This document shows, piece after piece, positions 50,545 to 58,716 of a stretch of 64,000 nt of DNA (its first letter is position 1; every line of letters starts with the position of its first letter). Position numbers and translations under genes: made by a program. The notes below the pieces were generated by a model, which saw only the letters and a program-made list of their open reading frames with translations, searched no databases and had not been told where the DNA came from. The stretch is from Candidatus Nanopelagicales bacterium (GTDB lineage: Bacteria > Actinomycetota > Actinomycetes > S36-B12 > CAIYMF01), in the NCBI GenBank assembly GCA_017848795.1, contig JAFIHG010000041.1, positions 1 to 64,000 on the forward strand, given 5' to 3'.

Positions 50545-50966
50545 CCGAGCCGCTCGATCCGCAGCAGCATCGATGCCGAAGGCGTGACGCGGCCGGCGGC
50601 ATACGTGCTGAGCCGCGACCGCGACGTCCCGGCGCGCGAAGCGAACTCGGTCAGGGTGGAACCTGACGCCTCGATCGCGCGACGCACGCGCACCGCCACC
50701 TCCTCGCGCTCGCTGCGTTCCTGCTCCGCCCGGGCGCACTCGAGCAACATCCCGAACAAGGCCCGAAGCGCCGGGTCGTCCGTATCGGCGAGGTAACGCT
50801 CGACGCGCCGTGCCACCGGTCCCCACGGCTCTGCGCGGAGCGCGCGGAAGACCGGCTGCCAGTCCCCGACCAGCCCACGTTCGAGCACCGTCACGAGCGC
50901 CTCGTAGGGCCATGCGTCGACCGGTGCGTCTGGACGCACGTCGACGTTGCGGAACGAAACCGTCAC
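50526..50966 (-). CDS. HTH protein, putative antitoxin/repressor of the nucleotidyltransferase pair
   Basis: This 146-residue protein has an acidic helical N-terminal part (about 1-85) and a C-terminal Xre-like helix-turn-helix: SGSTLTEFASRAGTSRSRLSTYAAGRVTPSASML. Its GTG start overlaps the stop of the upstream nucleotidyltransferase gene (GTGA), so the two are coupled. I infer that it binds the 16-bp palindrome at 51677-51692 and restrains its partner, in the manner of type II or AbiE-like systems. The stop overlaps the end of convergent femX by 19 bp. Confidence 0.72.
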   Translation of the reverse strand: MTVSFRNVDVRPDAPVDAWPYEALVTVLERGLVGDWQPVFRALRAEPWGPVARRVERYLADTDDPALRALFGMLLECARAEQERSEREEVAVRVRRAIEASGSTLTEFASRAGTSRSRLSTYAAGRVTPSASMLLRIERLGYRRDR

Positions 50967-51667
50967 GGCGGCATCGCCTGATCCTCGGCGACCTGGATCG
51001 CCAGAGCGCGGCAGGCGTCGACCACTTCGGGCCACTCGTGCCAACGCGGCGACAAGCGCTTGTACTGCGCAAGCTCGGCCGTGACCGGCTCGTCGCGCGG
51101 TTCCGGCGCAGCAAGCCGCAACGCAAGGGCGGTCCGCACCGACCCACTCGTCGCGGATCGGTCGTCGTAGTACGTGTCAATAGCGCGCAACACCGTCCCG
51201 GCTTGCTCCAGCCCAAGATCGTCCGCGAGCGCGACTACGTCCAGGTAGTCGCGCACCACGTTGCGCGCGACGACGAGATAGGCCTTGATCCGCAAGATCT
51301 CTGCTTCGGTCGGAACGGTCAAGGAATGCCCCTCGACATCGAGGGTCGCCGTCTCGAGAGGTCTTGTACGGCGCAGCTGACGCAGGCCAGCCTCGACCCC
51401 GCCCAGCTCACCCATGATCGTCACTGGTGGCCGTGACGCCCGCACGGACGTGGCCCATCCGCCGGTTGCTTCGACAGCTTCCAGCACATCCAGGTACCGC
51501 TGCGATAGGTCCGTCAGCACGTGGTCGTGGTCGAACGAGTCCCGGTGACCGGCGTACAGGGCGGCTGCGGCCCCGCCGACGAGCACCGCGTCGGGCACCG
51601 CCTGCTGCAGCCTGGCGGCAGACTGTAGAACCTCTTGGAGGATGGGAGAGCGATTCCGCGCGTCCAC
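50963..51667 (-). CDS. Nucleotidyltransferase-fold protein (AbiEii-like putative toxin)
   Basis: This 234-residue protein reads AVLVGGAAAALYAGHRDSFDHDHVL near residues 27-52, a GGxxxxxxxxxR.S.D.D nucleotidyltransferase motif with two aspartates (D45, D47 region). It continues with a helical part (PTEAEILRIKAYLVVARNVVRDYLDVVALADDLG) resembling the AbiEii/COG2253 pattern in which K and RDxxD follow. Such proteins modify tRNA or other targets as toxins. GTG 51667 lies 10 bp from the palindromic operator, so the message may be leaderless. With the downstream HTH gene it forms a two-gene unit. Toxicity is inferred. Confidence 0.75.
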   Translation of the reverse strand: MDARNRSPILQEVLQSAARLQQAVPDAVLVGGAAAALYAGHRDSFDHDHVLTDLSQRYLDVLEAVEATGGWATSVRASRPPVTIMGELGGVEAGLRQLRRTRPLETATLDVEGHSLTVPTEAEILRIKAYLVVARNVVRDYLDVVALADDLGLEQAGTVLRAIDTYYDDRSATSGSVRTALALRLAAPEPRDEPVTAELAQYKRLSPRWHEWPEVVDACRALAIQVAEDQAMPP

Positions 51668-51676
51668 GGGGCCAGT

Positions 51677-51692
51677 GTATCAGATCTGATAC
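51677..51692. promoter_or_regulatory. Perfect 16-bp palindromic operator
   Basis: GTATCAGATCTGATAC is a perfect palindrome without spacer in the 57-bp space between the nucleotidyltransferase gene (start 51667, leftward) and the alanine-racemase-like gene (start 51725, rightward). On the minus strand it overlaps a -10-like GATACACT. It can control both directions. Confidence 0.75.
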
Positions 51693-51724
51693 GGCACGGT
51701 TGGGTGCGCTCTAGGGTGGCGCGC

Positions 51725-52984
51725 GTGAGCTTCACGCTGCAGGTCCTGGCGGATCGCTGGTGGGCGCACGCCGACGGCGTACGCGATGCGGTACGCGCGG
51801 CGGTCGCGGGCGCGGCGGTCGCCGGGGACCTGGTGCCGGTCGCCAAGGGCAACGGGTACGGCTTCGGGATCCCCCGGCTGGCCCGCGAGGCCACCCGGCT
51901 CGGCACGCCCGTGCTCGCCGTGGGCACGGTGTTCGAGCTCGAGGCGGCCGCAGGGTTCCCTGGCGACCTGCTGGTGATGACGCCGTACGAACCGGTCGAT
52001 ACCGTCGCCGCGGCGGTGTGGGACGAGGTACTCGCCGGGCCGCTGGCGCCGCGGCTGATCCGCACAATCGCCTCTCCCGCCGCGCTGCGCGCGGTCGCCA
52101 TCGCGCCCGGCCCGGCGCGGGTGGTCGTGGAGGCGCTCACCAGCACCGGACGGTTCGGGTTCTCGGCCGCGCAGCTGGACACCGAACTGCGCAGCGTGCC
52201 GGTGAGCGCCGGGCTCGCTGCCGGGACCCTCACGCTCGAGGGGCTGGCCCTCCACCTGCCCCTCACCCAGCCGAGCGTCGACCACCGCACCGACCCGGGA
52301 GCGCGGTGGCACGACACGGCGCTCGCCCCGGTCGCTCCCGCGGGCGCGAGCGCACGGGTGCGGGAGGCGCTCGCCTGGGCCCAGGGGTGGACCACCCTGC
52401 TGGGGGAGGTGCAGGCAGGGCACGAACCGGACGCGGGTGCCTCGAACGCGCGCGTCGAGGCGCTGACCCGCGCTCCGGCGCTCTGGGTGTCGCACCTCGA
52501 CGACGGCGAGCTGCGCACGCTGCGCGCGGCGCTGCCCGGAGTGCCGCTGCACCCGCGGATCGGCACCCGGCTCTGGCTCGGCGACCGGGACGCCTTCGCC
52601 GTCCAGGGCACGGTCCTCGCCGTCCACCCGCAGCGGCGCGGGCAACGCGCCGGCTACCGTCAGCGCCGGGCCGGCCGCGACGGAGCGCTGCTGGTCGTGT
52701 CCGGAGGTACCGCCCACGGCGTCGCCCTGGAGGCCCCGAGCCCGGCGTCGACGCTGCGCCAGCGCGCGGTGGCAGCCGGGTCGGGAGCGCTGGAGGCCGG
52801 CGGCCGGGCGCTCTCGCCGTTCACGGTCGGCGGCCGGCAACGCTGGTTCGCCGAGCCCCCGCACGTGCACGTGTCGTTGGTGCGCCTACCGAGCGGAGTC
52901 CCGCCGCCGTCCGTCGGCGACCAGGTCCGCTGCGACGTACGCATGACGACCGCCGCCTTCGACCGGATCCTCGGCCTGGAGTAG
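51725..52984 (+). CDS. Alanine racemase-like PLP enzyme
   Basis: This 419-residue protein has the alanine-racemase N-terminal barrel: LVPVAKGNGYGFGIPRLARE carries the PLP lysine (VAKGNGYGFG, compare AKxNAYGHG) near residue 39. PYEPVDTVAAA, VVVEALTSTGRFGF and LEGLALHLPL follow. The C-terminal half has GTRLWLGDRDAFAVQGTVLAV, perhaps a degenerate racemase beta domain, without the clear catalytic tyrosine. Actinobacteria often encode this protein next to femX, which suggests a cell-wall amino acid role; whether it racemises alanine is not shown. GTG 51725. Confidence 0.8.
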   Translation: MSFTLQVLADRWWAHADGVRDAVRAAVAGAAVAGDLVPVAKGNGYGFGIPRLAREATRLGTPVLAVGTVFELEAAAGFPGDLLVMTPYEPVDTVAAAVWDEVLAGPLAPRLIRTIASPAALRAVAIAPGPARVVVEALTSTGRFGFSAAQLDTELRSVPVSAGLAAGTLTLEGLALHLPLTQPSVDHRTDPGARWHDTALAPVAPAGASARVREALAWAQGWTTLLGEVQAGHEPDAGASNARVEALTRAPALWVSHLDDGELRTLRAALPGVPLHPRIGTRLWLGDRDAFAVQGTVLAVHPQRRGQRAGYRQRRAGRDGALLVVSGGTAHGVALEAPSPASTLRQRAVAAGSGALEAGGRALSPFTVGGRQRWFAEPPHVHVSLVRLPSGVPPPSVGDQVRCDVRMTTAAFDRILGLE

Positions 52985-53006
52985 CACCGCGCGTCCCGCC
53001 GATGAA

Positions 53007-53109
53007 GATCGGAAGTAGATCCGAGCCGCTCGCACCACCTCAGCGGCCCGTACCCGAGCGCGGGCCGCCTCGAACGCGCCGACGTCGGAGCCTCGATCTA
53101 CTGCCGATC
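53007..53109. repeat. Palindromic element (family P5) with central hairpin
   Basis: GATCGGAAGTAGATCCGAG (53007-53025) and CTCGATCTACTGCCGATC (53092-53109) are inverted outer arms with two differences. AGCGGCCCG and CGGGCCGC form a smaller central stem (about 53042-53068). It fills most of the space 52985-53223 between two genes. Confidence 0.82.
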
Positions 53110-53223
53110 ATGAAGTGCACCCTGGCGCGGCGACCGAACGCGGGTCTAGCCTGACGCCGCGATCTTGCGATGCCCGCAAGGCCCCGCCCTGCGGCGGGCG
53201 CACCCACTCGACGCGGAGTCCCC

Positions 53224-54816
53224 ATGGCAGTTCGGCAACCCGATCCCACGCGCATCGGCCGGCGCAGCATCGGCCGGCGCAGCATCGCCGGCGTCGGGAT
53301 CGCAGCGCTCGCGGCGAGCCTGCTCGGCGCGACCGGGTCACCGGCCGCGACTGCGGCGCCGGGCGCGAAGGGCGACATCGACGCGGCTGTCGCGCGGCTC
53401 GACACGCTGGCCGCCGACCTGATGGCCAAGTCGCGCATCCCCGGCATGGCGGTCGCCGTGGTCCACGGCGGCAAGACCATCTACGCCAAGGGGTTCGGCG
53501 TCCGCAAGGCCGGTGCGCCGGGCAAGGTGGACCCGGACACCGTCTTCCAGCTCGCTTCCGTGTCCAAGTCGATCGGCGCGACCGTCGTGGCCCACCAGGT
53601 CGGAGAGCGGGTCGTGTCGTGGGACACCCCGGTGCGCAGGCACCTGCCCTGGTTCCGCCTGAAGTCGAACTACGTCAGCCGCAATGTCACCGTCGGGGAC
53701 CTGTACGCCCACCGCTCCGGCCTACCCGGCGGGGCCGGTGATCTCGCCGAGGTCGTCGGTTTCCACCGCAAGCAGGTCCTCCGGCGGCTGCGCTACTTCC
53801 CACTCAGCCCGTTCCGGAACACCTACGCGTACAGCAACTTCGGCCTCACGGCCGGCGGCGAAGCTGTCGCACGGGCCTCGGGCAAGAGCTGGGCCGGCCT
53901 CTCGCAGCAGGTGCTCTACCGCCCGCTCGGCATGAGGTCGACGAGCTCGCGCTTCAAGGATTTCGTCAAGCGCAGCGACCGCGCGTACGGGCACGTCAAG
54001 CGCGGTGGCAGCTGGGTGCCACTGTACGTCCGTCAGCCCGACGCCCAGTCGCCCGCCGGCGGGGTCAGCTCGAGCGTCAACGACCTCGGGCGCTGGCTGG
54101 CGATGATCCTGGGCAACGGCACGTACCGAGGGGAACGGATCGTGAAGCCGGCGGCCCTCCTGCCGGCCCTCTCGCCGCAGTCGCCGTCCCGGCGGGCGGC
54201 CGCCCTCGGCGACCCGACGGGCTTCTACGGCTACGGGTTCAACGTCTCGTACGACACCCAGGGCAACCTGGTCCTCGCCCACTCCGGGGCGTTCACCACG
54301 GGAGCGGGCACCGCGTTCACCGCCATCCCGGCCCTCGACCTGGCGATCGTCACGCTGACCAACGCCGCACCGACGGGTGTCGCCGAGACCCTCAACAGCG
54401 AGTTCATGGACCTGGCCCGGTTCGGCTCGGTCCAGCGGGACTGGTGGGCGTTCTTCCAGGCGGCCTTCGCCCCGGTGACAGGACCCGAGGGTTCGCTGGC
54501 CGGCAGGAAGCCTCCCGCCGACGCGCGGCCGGCGCGGGCGCTGAGCGCGTACACCGGCACCTACTCGAGCCCGGTCTACGGCCGGGTCCGGGTCAAGCTG
54601 AGCGGGAAGGCGCTGCGGCTGGTCGTCGGTCCGGCCAAGCGGCACTGGAAGCTGCGGCACTGGAGCGGTGACCGGTTCGCGCTGCGGCCGGGCGGCGAGG
54701 ACGCCAACCCTGGCTCGGCGTTCGTCGTGCGGTTCGAGCGGTTCCGGTCGGGCAGCGCCCGCGCGGTGTGGTTCGAGTACTTCGACCTGGGCGGGCGCGG
54801 GACGTTCCGGCGCTGA
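53224..54816 (+). CDS. Exported serine hydrolase of the beta-lactamase/class C PBP family
   Basis: This 530-residue protein has an N-terminal Tat-like signal: tandem GRRSIGRRSIAGVG (from a 15-bp duplication) followed by a hydrophobic AALAASLLGA. The class C beta-lactamase/DD-peptidase fold follows, with SxxK as SVSKS (about residue 118), YxN as YSN (about 202) and HSG as the KTG equivalent (about 357). The C-terminal 100 residues (ALSAYTGTYSSPVYGRVRV onwards) form a lipocalin-like beta domain often seen in this family. Substrate may be a D-amino peptide or ester. ATG 53224 follows GGAG. Confidence 0.9.
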   Translation: MAVRQPDPTRIGRRSIGRRSIAGVGIAALAASLLGATGSPAATAAPGAKGDIDAAVARLDTLAADLMAKSRIPGMAVAVVHGGKTIYAKGFGVRKAGAPGKVDPDTVFQLASVSKSIGATVVAHQVGERVVSWDTPVRRHLPWFRLKSNYVSRNVTVGDLYAHRSGLPGGAGDLAEVVGFHRKQVLRRLRYFPLSPFRNTYAYSNFGLTAGGEAVARASGKSWAGLSQQVLYRPLGMRSTSSRFKDFVKRSDRAYGHVKRGGSWVPLYVRQPDAQSPAGGVSSSVNDLGRWLAMILGNGTYRGERIVKPAALLPALSPQSPSRRAAALGDPTGFYGYGFNVSYDTQGNLVLAHSGAFTTGAGTAFTAIPALDLAIVTLTNAAPTGVAETLNSEFMDLARFGSVQRDWWAFFQAAFAPVTGPEGSLAGRKPPADARPARALSAYTGTYSSPVYGRVRVKLSGKALRLVVGPAKRHWKLRHWSGDRFALRPGGEDANPGSAFVVRFERFRSGSARAVWFEYFDLGGRGTFRR

Positions 54817-54835
54817 ACCGCTGACGCCCTTCGGT

Positions 54836-56266
54836 TCAGGTGCGGTCGGCGGCGAGCGCGTCGACGAACGGTCGCGTCCCCTGTGGCGCAGCGCCGCCGG
54901 GCGGCGGTGCGGCCGGCACCGGCAGGCGTTCCTCGACGACCGGGTCGTGTGCCGGTTGCAGCACGTCGCGTACGACGACGGCGCACAGGTAGAGCGTCGC
55001 GATCACGTGCACCGCGATCGCCGCGGAGTACCACTGCTCGAGCAGTCCCTTGTTGTCCGGCTGCCCGTACCCCTCGAGGAACAGCCAGATCGCGGCGAAG
55101 TAGACCGCTTCGCCCGCCTGCCAGATCAGCAGGTCCCGCCAGCGGGGCCGGGCGAGCGCGGCGAACGGGATCAGCCAGAGCACGTACTGCGGCGAGTACA
55201 CCTTGTTGGTCAGGCAGAACGCGGCGACGACGAGGAAGCCGAGCTGGGCCAGGCGTGCCGGCAATGGGGCGCGCCAGGCGAGCAGCGCGATCCCGGCGCA
55301 GCAGACGAGCAGCGCCACCATGGCCACGTCGTTCAGCGAGCTCGGCGTGACACCGTGGCCCCAGAGCCGCAGCGCGTACCAGACCGATCCCCAGTCCTCC
55401 CCGCGCTCGGCGGAGAAGGTGTAGAACCGCGACCAGCCGGAGGGGTTCGCCAGGTAGACCGACAGGTTCACGACAACCCAGGTGATGACGGCCGCGGCCG
55501 TGGTCCCCAGGAGCGGGCGCCAGGTGCGGGCGCGCCAGCACACCAGCAGCAGCGGCCCGAGCAGGACCACGGGGTAGAACTTCGCCGAGACCGCGAGACC
55601 GAGCAGCACCCCCGCCAGCACCGGGCGCGAGCGCGTCCAGGCGAGCAGGAACCCCGCGGTCAGCGCGACCGCGAACAGGTCCCAGTTGATGATCGCGGTA
55701 AGCGCCGCGGCAGGTGCGAGGGCGAGCAGCGCCGCGTCCCACGGGCGGCGGCGGTGGGTCAGGGCGGTGCACGCGACGGCGACCAGGAAGCTGGCGCCGA
55801 GCAGGATCACGTTCCAGTCGTAGAAGCGCAGCGCGCGCAGGCCGACCGGGCCGGAGTCGCCGGTGAACCAGGACGCCACGAGCATGAAGAAGCCGGTGAG
55901 CACGGGGTACTCCAGCGCCTCCCCGTTCGGGTCCGTCTGCAGGTAGGGCAGGAAGCCGTCGGCGAACCCGCGCAACTGGTAGAGGTACGGGATGTCGGAG
56001 TAGCACAGGTGGGTGTAGCGGACCTCGGAGTCGAACCCCGTCGCGCCGTGGCACGGCGCCTTCATCAGGTAGCCGGCGATGAACGCGAGCATCCCGAGCA
56101 CGAGCAGCACCCGCAGGGGCCCCCAGAACCCGGCGGCGGCGCGGACCCGCGTACCGGCGATGCCGCCGACACCCTCGGCGCTGTCCCGTACGAACGGGTC
56201 GTCGTGCGTGGGCAGGACCACGTCCGAACCGGGCGCCGGCGTTCGTCCCGACCGGCGCGCGTCCAC
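54836..56266 (-). CDS. GT87-type polyprenol-dependent membrane glycosyltransferase
   Basis: This 476-residue protein has about ten membrane helices and the GT-C features of family 87 (DUF2029): an extracytoplasmic loop after helix 1 containing VRYTHLCYSDIPYLYQLRG and DPNGEALEYPVLTGFF, then YDWNVILLG, IINWDLFAVAL and SAKFYPVVLLGPLLL. GT87 enzymes are mannosyl- or arabinosyl-transferases using polyprenyl-phosphate sugars. The location between ponA and rpsF matches Rv0051 of M. tuberculosis. GTG 56266 is chosen; the frame is open further upstream only because it reads through a palindrome at 56315-56373. Confidence 0.88.
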   Translation of the reverse strand: MDARRSGRTPAPGSDVVLPTHDDPFVRDSAEGVGGIAGTRVRAAAGFWGPLRVLLVLGMLAFIAGYLMKAPCHGATGFDSEVRYTHLCYSDIPYLYQLRGFADGFLPYLQTDPNGEALEYPVLTGFFMLVASWFTGDSGPVGLRALRFYDWNVILLGASFLVAVACTALTHRRRPWDAALLALAPAAALTAIINWDLFAVALTAGFLLAWTRSRPVLAGVLLGLAVSAKFYPVVLLGPLLLVCWRARTWRPLLGTTAAAVITWVVVNLSVYLANPSGWSRFYTFSAERGEDWGSVWYALRLWGHGVTPSSLNDVAMVALLVCCAGIALLAWRAPLPARLAQLGFLVVAAFCLTNKVYSPQYVLWLIPFAALARPRWRDLLIWQAGEAVYFAAIWLFLEGYGQPDNKGLLEQWYSAAIAVHVIATLYLCAVVVRDVLQPAHDPVVEERLPVPAAPPPGGAAPQGTRPFVDALAADRT

Positions 56267-56314
56267 CGCGCCATCCTGCCGCAGCCACCGCGCGTACCCG
56301 GCCCCGGCGCCCGG

Positions 56315-56373
56315 TTCCGGATGAATGTGGCAGAACTCCGTCAAGAACGGACTTCTGCCACATTCACCGGGAA
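56315..56373. repeat. Palindromic element (family P6), includes a stop codon
   Basis: TGAATGTGGCAGAACTCCGT (56321-56340) and ACGGACTTCTGCCACATTCA (56347-56366) are inverted with one mismatch around a 6-nt loop; including flanks the arms extend to 27 bp. The TCA at 56364-56366 is the stop of the heparinase-like gene, so the element also acts as its terminator. Confidence 0.88.
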
Positions 56374-58580
56374 CGGTGCTTGGCGGGTTTGGTGACGCGG
56401 ACCTTGACGGTGGTCGAGGTGCCCTTCTTCCAGCCGTCGGTGCCGGGGCGGGCGCCGACCTTGGTGCGGAACACCAGCGCGCCCGCGGACGCGGCGGGAC
56501 GGGCGACGGTGAACCGTCCCTTGCGGTTCGTACGATCCGCCGCGACCTTGCGCCAGGTGCCGCCTAGCCGCTGCTGCACGGTGACCGGCAGCCCGGGCAG
56601 GCGGCGCCCGGCGGCGCGCACGTCGCCGGCGAGCTTGATCGTCCTACCGCGCTTCACGGTGGACTTCTTGGCGTGCAAGGCGACCTTCGCGCGGGGCCGC
56701 GGGAACGCGGTGAACCGCGTCCGGACGGTCTCGCTGCGTCCCGCTGTCGTCACGCGCAGCGCGCGGCGGCCACCTTCCATCGTCGCGGTCACGGCCGCCC
56801 CCTGCGCCGCGAGCACCGTCGTCGTGCTGCTGGTGAGCCCGACCGGTGCCGTCCACGGCACGCGCAGCAGCCGGCCGTACTCGCGGGTCCCGTACGTGCG
56901 CCCCAGGACCGCCCGCGTGCTCGTCGCCTTCCGGACCTCGGCGGCCCGGGTCGCGGAGGCTGTCGCGTGGCGCTCCGCACCGCTCGGGGTGGTCCCGGTC
57001 ATGCTCACCTGCCTGCCGCGGGCCGTGGCGCGCCCGACCTCCGGCGGCAGCACGAACTGCTGGCGCACCTGGGTCGCGCGTGCCGTGGGCCGTACGAAGT
57101 CCTGCACCACGAGCGCATCCAGCTTGCGCAGGTAGTACGCGCAGCGCACGACCTGCACCTGGGCGTACCGCTCGTACGCCGGGTCGCGCAGGCAGGTCGT
57201 GTCCGTCCCGCCGGTCGTGCCGCCGCGCACCCACCGCGCGGGCGCCACGAAGGCGGGGGTGCCGGAGACGACGAGCGCGGAGTGCGCGGCGCGGCCGCGG
57301 ACGTAGCTGCGCAGCGCCGAGGTGTCGTACCGGTACGGCCCGGGGTCGCCGACCCAGGGGACCCCGCGCGAGTACCAGGTGAGGGCCGTGGTGTCGGAGT
57401 GCCGGTGGGCGGCGTTCGGTGTGGTGCGCCCGGTGCGCACCGAGTAGAAGGTGCTCGCCTCGTCCGCGCCGGCGACCCACCCGGACCGGCCGAACGCGTA
57501 CCCGCCGGTCCAGTCGCTGTAGCGCACGGCGGGCTTGGTCCCGGACTCGCCGGAGGTCGCGACCCAGGTGGCCGGTGAGGCGGCGGGGAACAGGTCGGCG
57601 GGGATGCGCTGGTACTCCGTGTCGCCGATCGTCGCCAGCCGCCGGTCGGGTCGGGAGGCCGCGACGAGGAAGTCGGCGCTGCGGCGTACGGCGGCGCGGG
57701 CAGACGCGGCGCCCTGCGCGTCCCCGAACGCCTCCATCACCCGGGCGGCGCGCGCCTCGATGGTGGCCAGGTAGCGCCCGTAGCCCGGCGCGCCCTCCTT
57801 GTCCGAACCGTCGCGGTGCGCGAGCGAGCCGAGCAGCGCCAGCACGTTCCGCCGCGCCTTGGTCCGCCCCGCCGCCGTCCCGACCTCGGTCGCGGCGGCG
57901 TACGCGGCGAGCTGCGCGTTCAGCATCGTGTTGTTCGCCCCGGCGAGCGAGTGGCCGAGCTGCACCGCGAGCTCGGCGCGGGCCTGCGTGCGCGCCCACG
58001 CGTTGTCGACCGGGTCGGGCAGCTCGCGCGCGGCGCAGACGAACACGGCGAGCCGGAAACCGCCGTACTGCGGGTGGTTCACCCACACCCCGCGCTTGGC
58101 CGGCTTGGGCTGGTCGGCGACCCAGCTGCGCAGCAGCGCGACGAACTGCGCCGTCATCGCCGGGCCCTCCGGGCTGGCCGGTTGCACGGTGGTCAGGTCG
58201 AGCCCGACCCGCAGCAGCGGCACCGTCCACTGCAGCGAGTCGACGTACCGGTTCCCGGCCAGGTCGAGCGTCGACTGCGTACGCCAGTCGGGCCGCAGCG
58301 CGTTCGTCGTCGGGTTCAGCGGGATGGTCATGGTGCCGTACGACCCCATGTCGACGACCCCCGACATGAGTGCTCGAGCGGTCTTGCGCTTGAGCAAGGT
58401 GTCCTTGTAGCCGAACAGGTTCGGGCAGACGGTGTCGTCCTGCGGGGAGTGCGCGACGGGTACGGGCGGTGGGTCGACCGCGCGAGCGACCGGATCGCCC
58501 GGGACGAGCGCTCCGGCCGTGACGGCGGCAACGAGCGCGCCGATCCCGACCACGCGGGCGGCGACCCGGGCAGCTCGCAC
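56364..58580 (-). CDS. Secreted heparinase II/III-like protein with C-terminal beta domain
   Basis: This 738-residue protein has a signal peptide (ARVVGIGALVAAVTAGALV). Its first half is alpha-helical, as in the alpha/alpha toroid of polysaccharide lyases (SLQWTVPLLRVGLDLT, NTMLNAQLAAYAAATEVGT). A heparinase II/III-like beta part follows: YSDWTGGYAFGRSGW, HRHSDTTALTWYSRGVPWVGDPGPY and RAAHSALVVSG, with H and Y candidates for catalysis. The last ~100 residues form a domain like those of the products at 9683 and 12727. GTG 58580 is selected, since AAGGAGGAGCCG precedes it. It is inserted between ponA and the GT87 gene and might act on cell-surface glycans. Confidence 0.8.
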   Translation of the reverse strand: MRAARVAARVVGIGALVAAVTAGALVPGDPVARAVDPPPVPVAHSPQDDTVCPNLFGYKDTLLKRKTARALMSGVVDMGSYGTMTIPLNPTTNALRPDWRTQSTLDLAGNRYVDSLQWTVPLLRVGLDLTTVQPASPEGPAMTAQFVALLRSWVADQPKPAKRGVWVNHPQYGGFRLAVFVCAARELPDPVDNAWARTQARAELAVQLGHSLAGANNTMLNAQLAAYAAATEVGTAAGRTKARRNVLALLGSLAHRDGSDKEGAPGYGRYLATIEARAARVMEAFGDAQGAASARAAVRRSADFLVAASRPDRRLATIGDTEYQRIPADLFPAASPATWVATSGESGTKPAVRYSDWTGGYAFGRSGWVAGADEASTFYSVRTGRTTPNAAHRHSDTTALTWYSRGVPWVGDPGPYRYDTSALRSYVRGRAAHSALVVSGTPAFVAPARWVRGGTTGGTDTTCLRDPAYERYAQVQVVRCAYYLRKLDALVVQDFVRPTARATQVRQQFVLPPEVGRATARGRQVSMTGTTPSGAERHATASATRAAEVRKATSTRAVLGRTYGTREYGRLLRVPWTAPVGLTSSTTTVLAAQGAAVTATMEGGRRALRVTTAGRSETVRTRFTAFPRPRAKVALHAKKSTVKRGRTIKLAGDVRAAGRRLPGLPVTVQQRLGGTWRKVAADRTNRKGRFTVARPAASAGALVFRTKVGARPGTDGWKKGTSTTVKVRVTKPAKHRSR

Positions 58581-58716
58581 CGGCTCCTCCTTCACCCGCC
58601 GAGCTCGGGCGGGTGCCGGCAGGTCGCAGGACCATATCGACGCGTCGACGGCGCTCCTCAAGCGCGACGACCGCGCACCGGACAGCGGCCGTCGGCGAGG
58701 ACCGGCGAGGTGCGCC

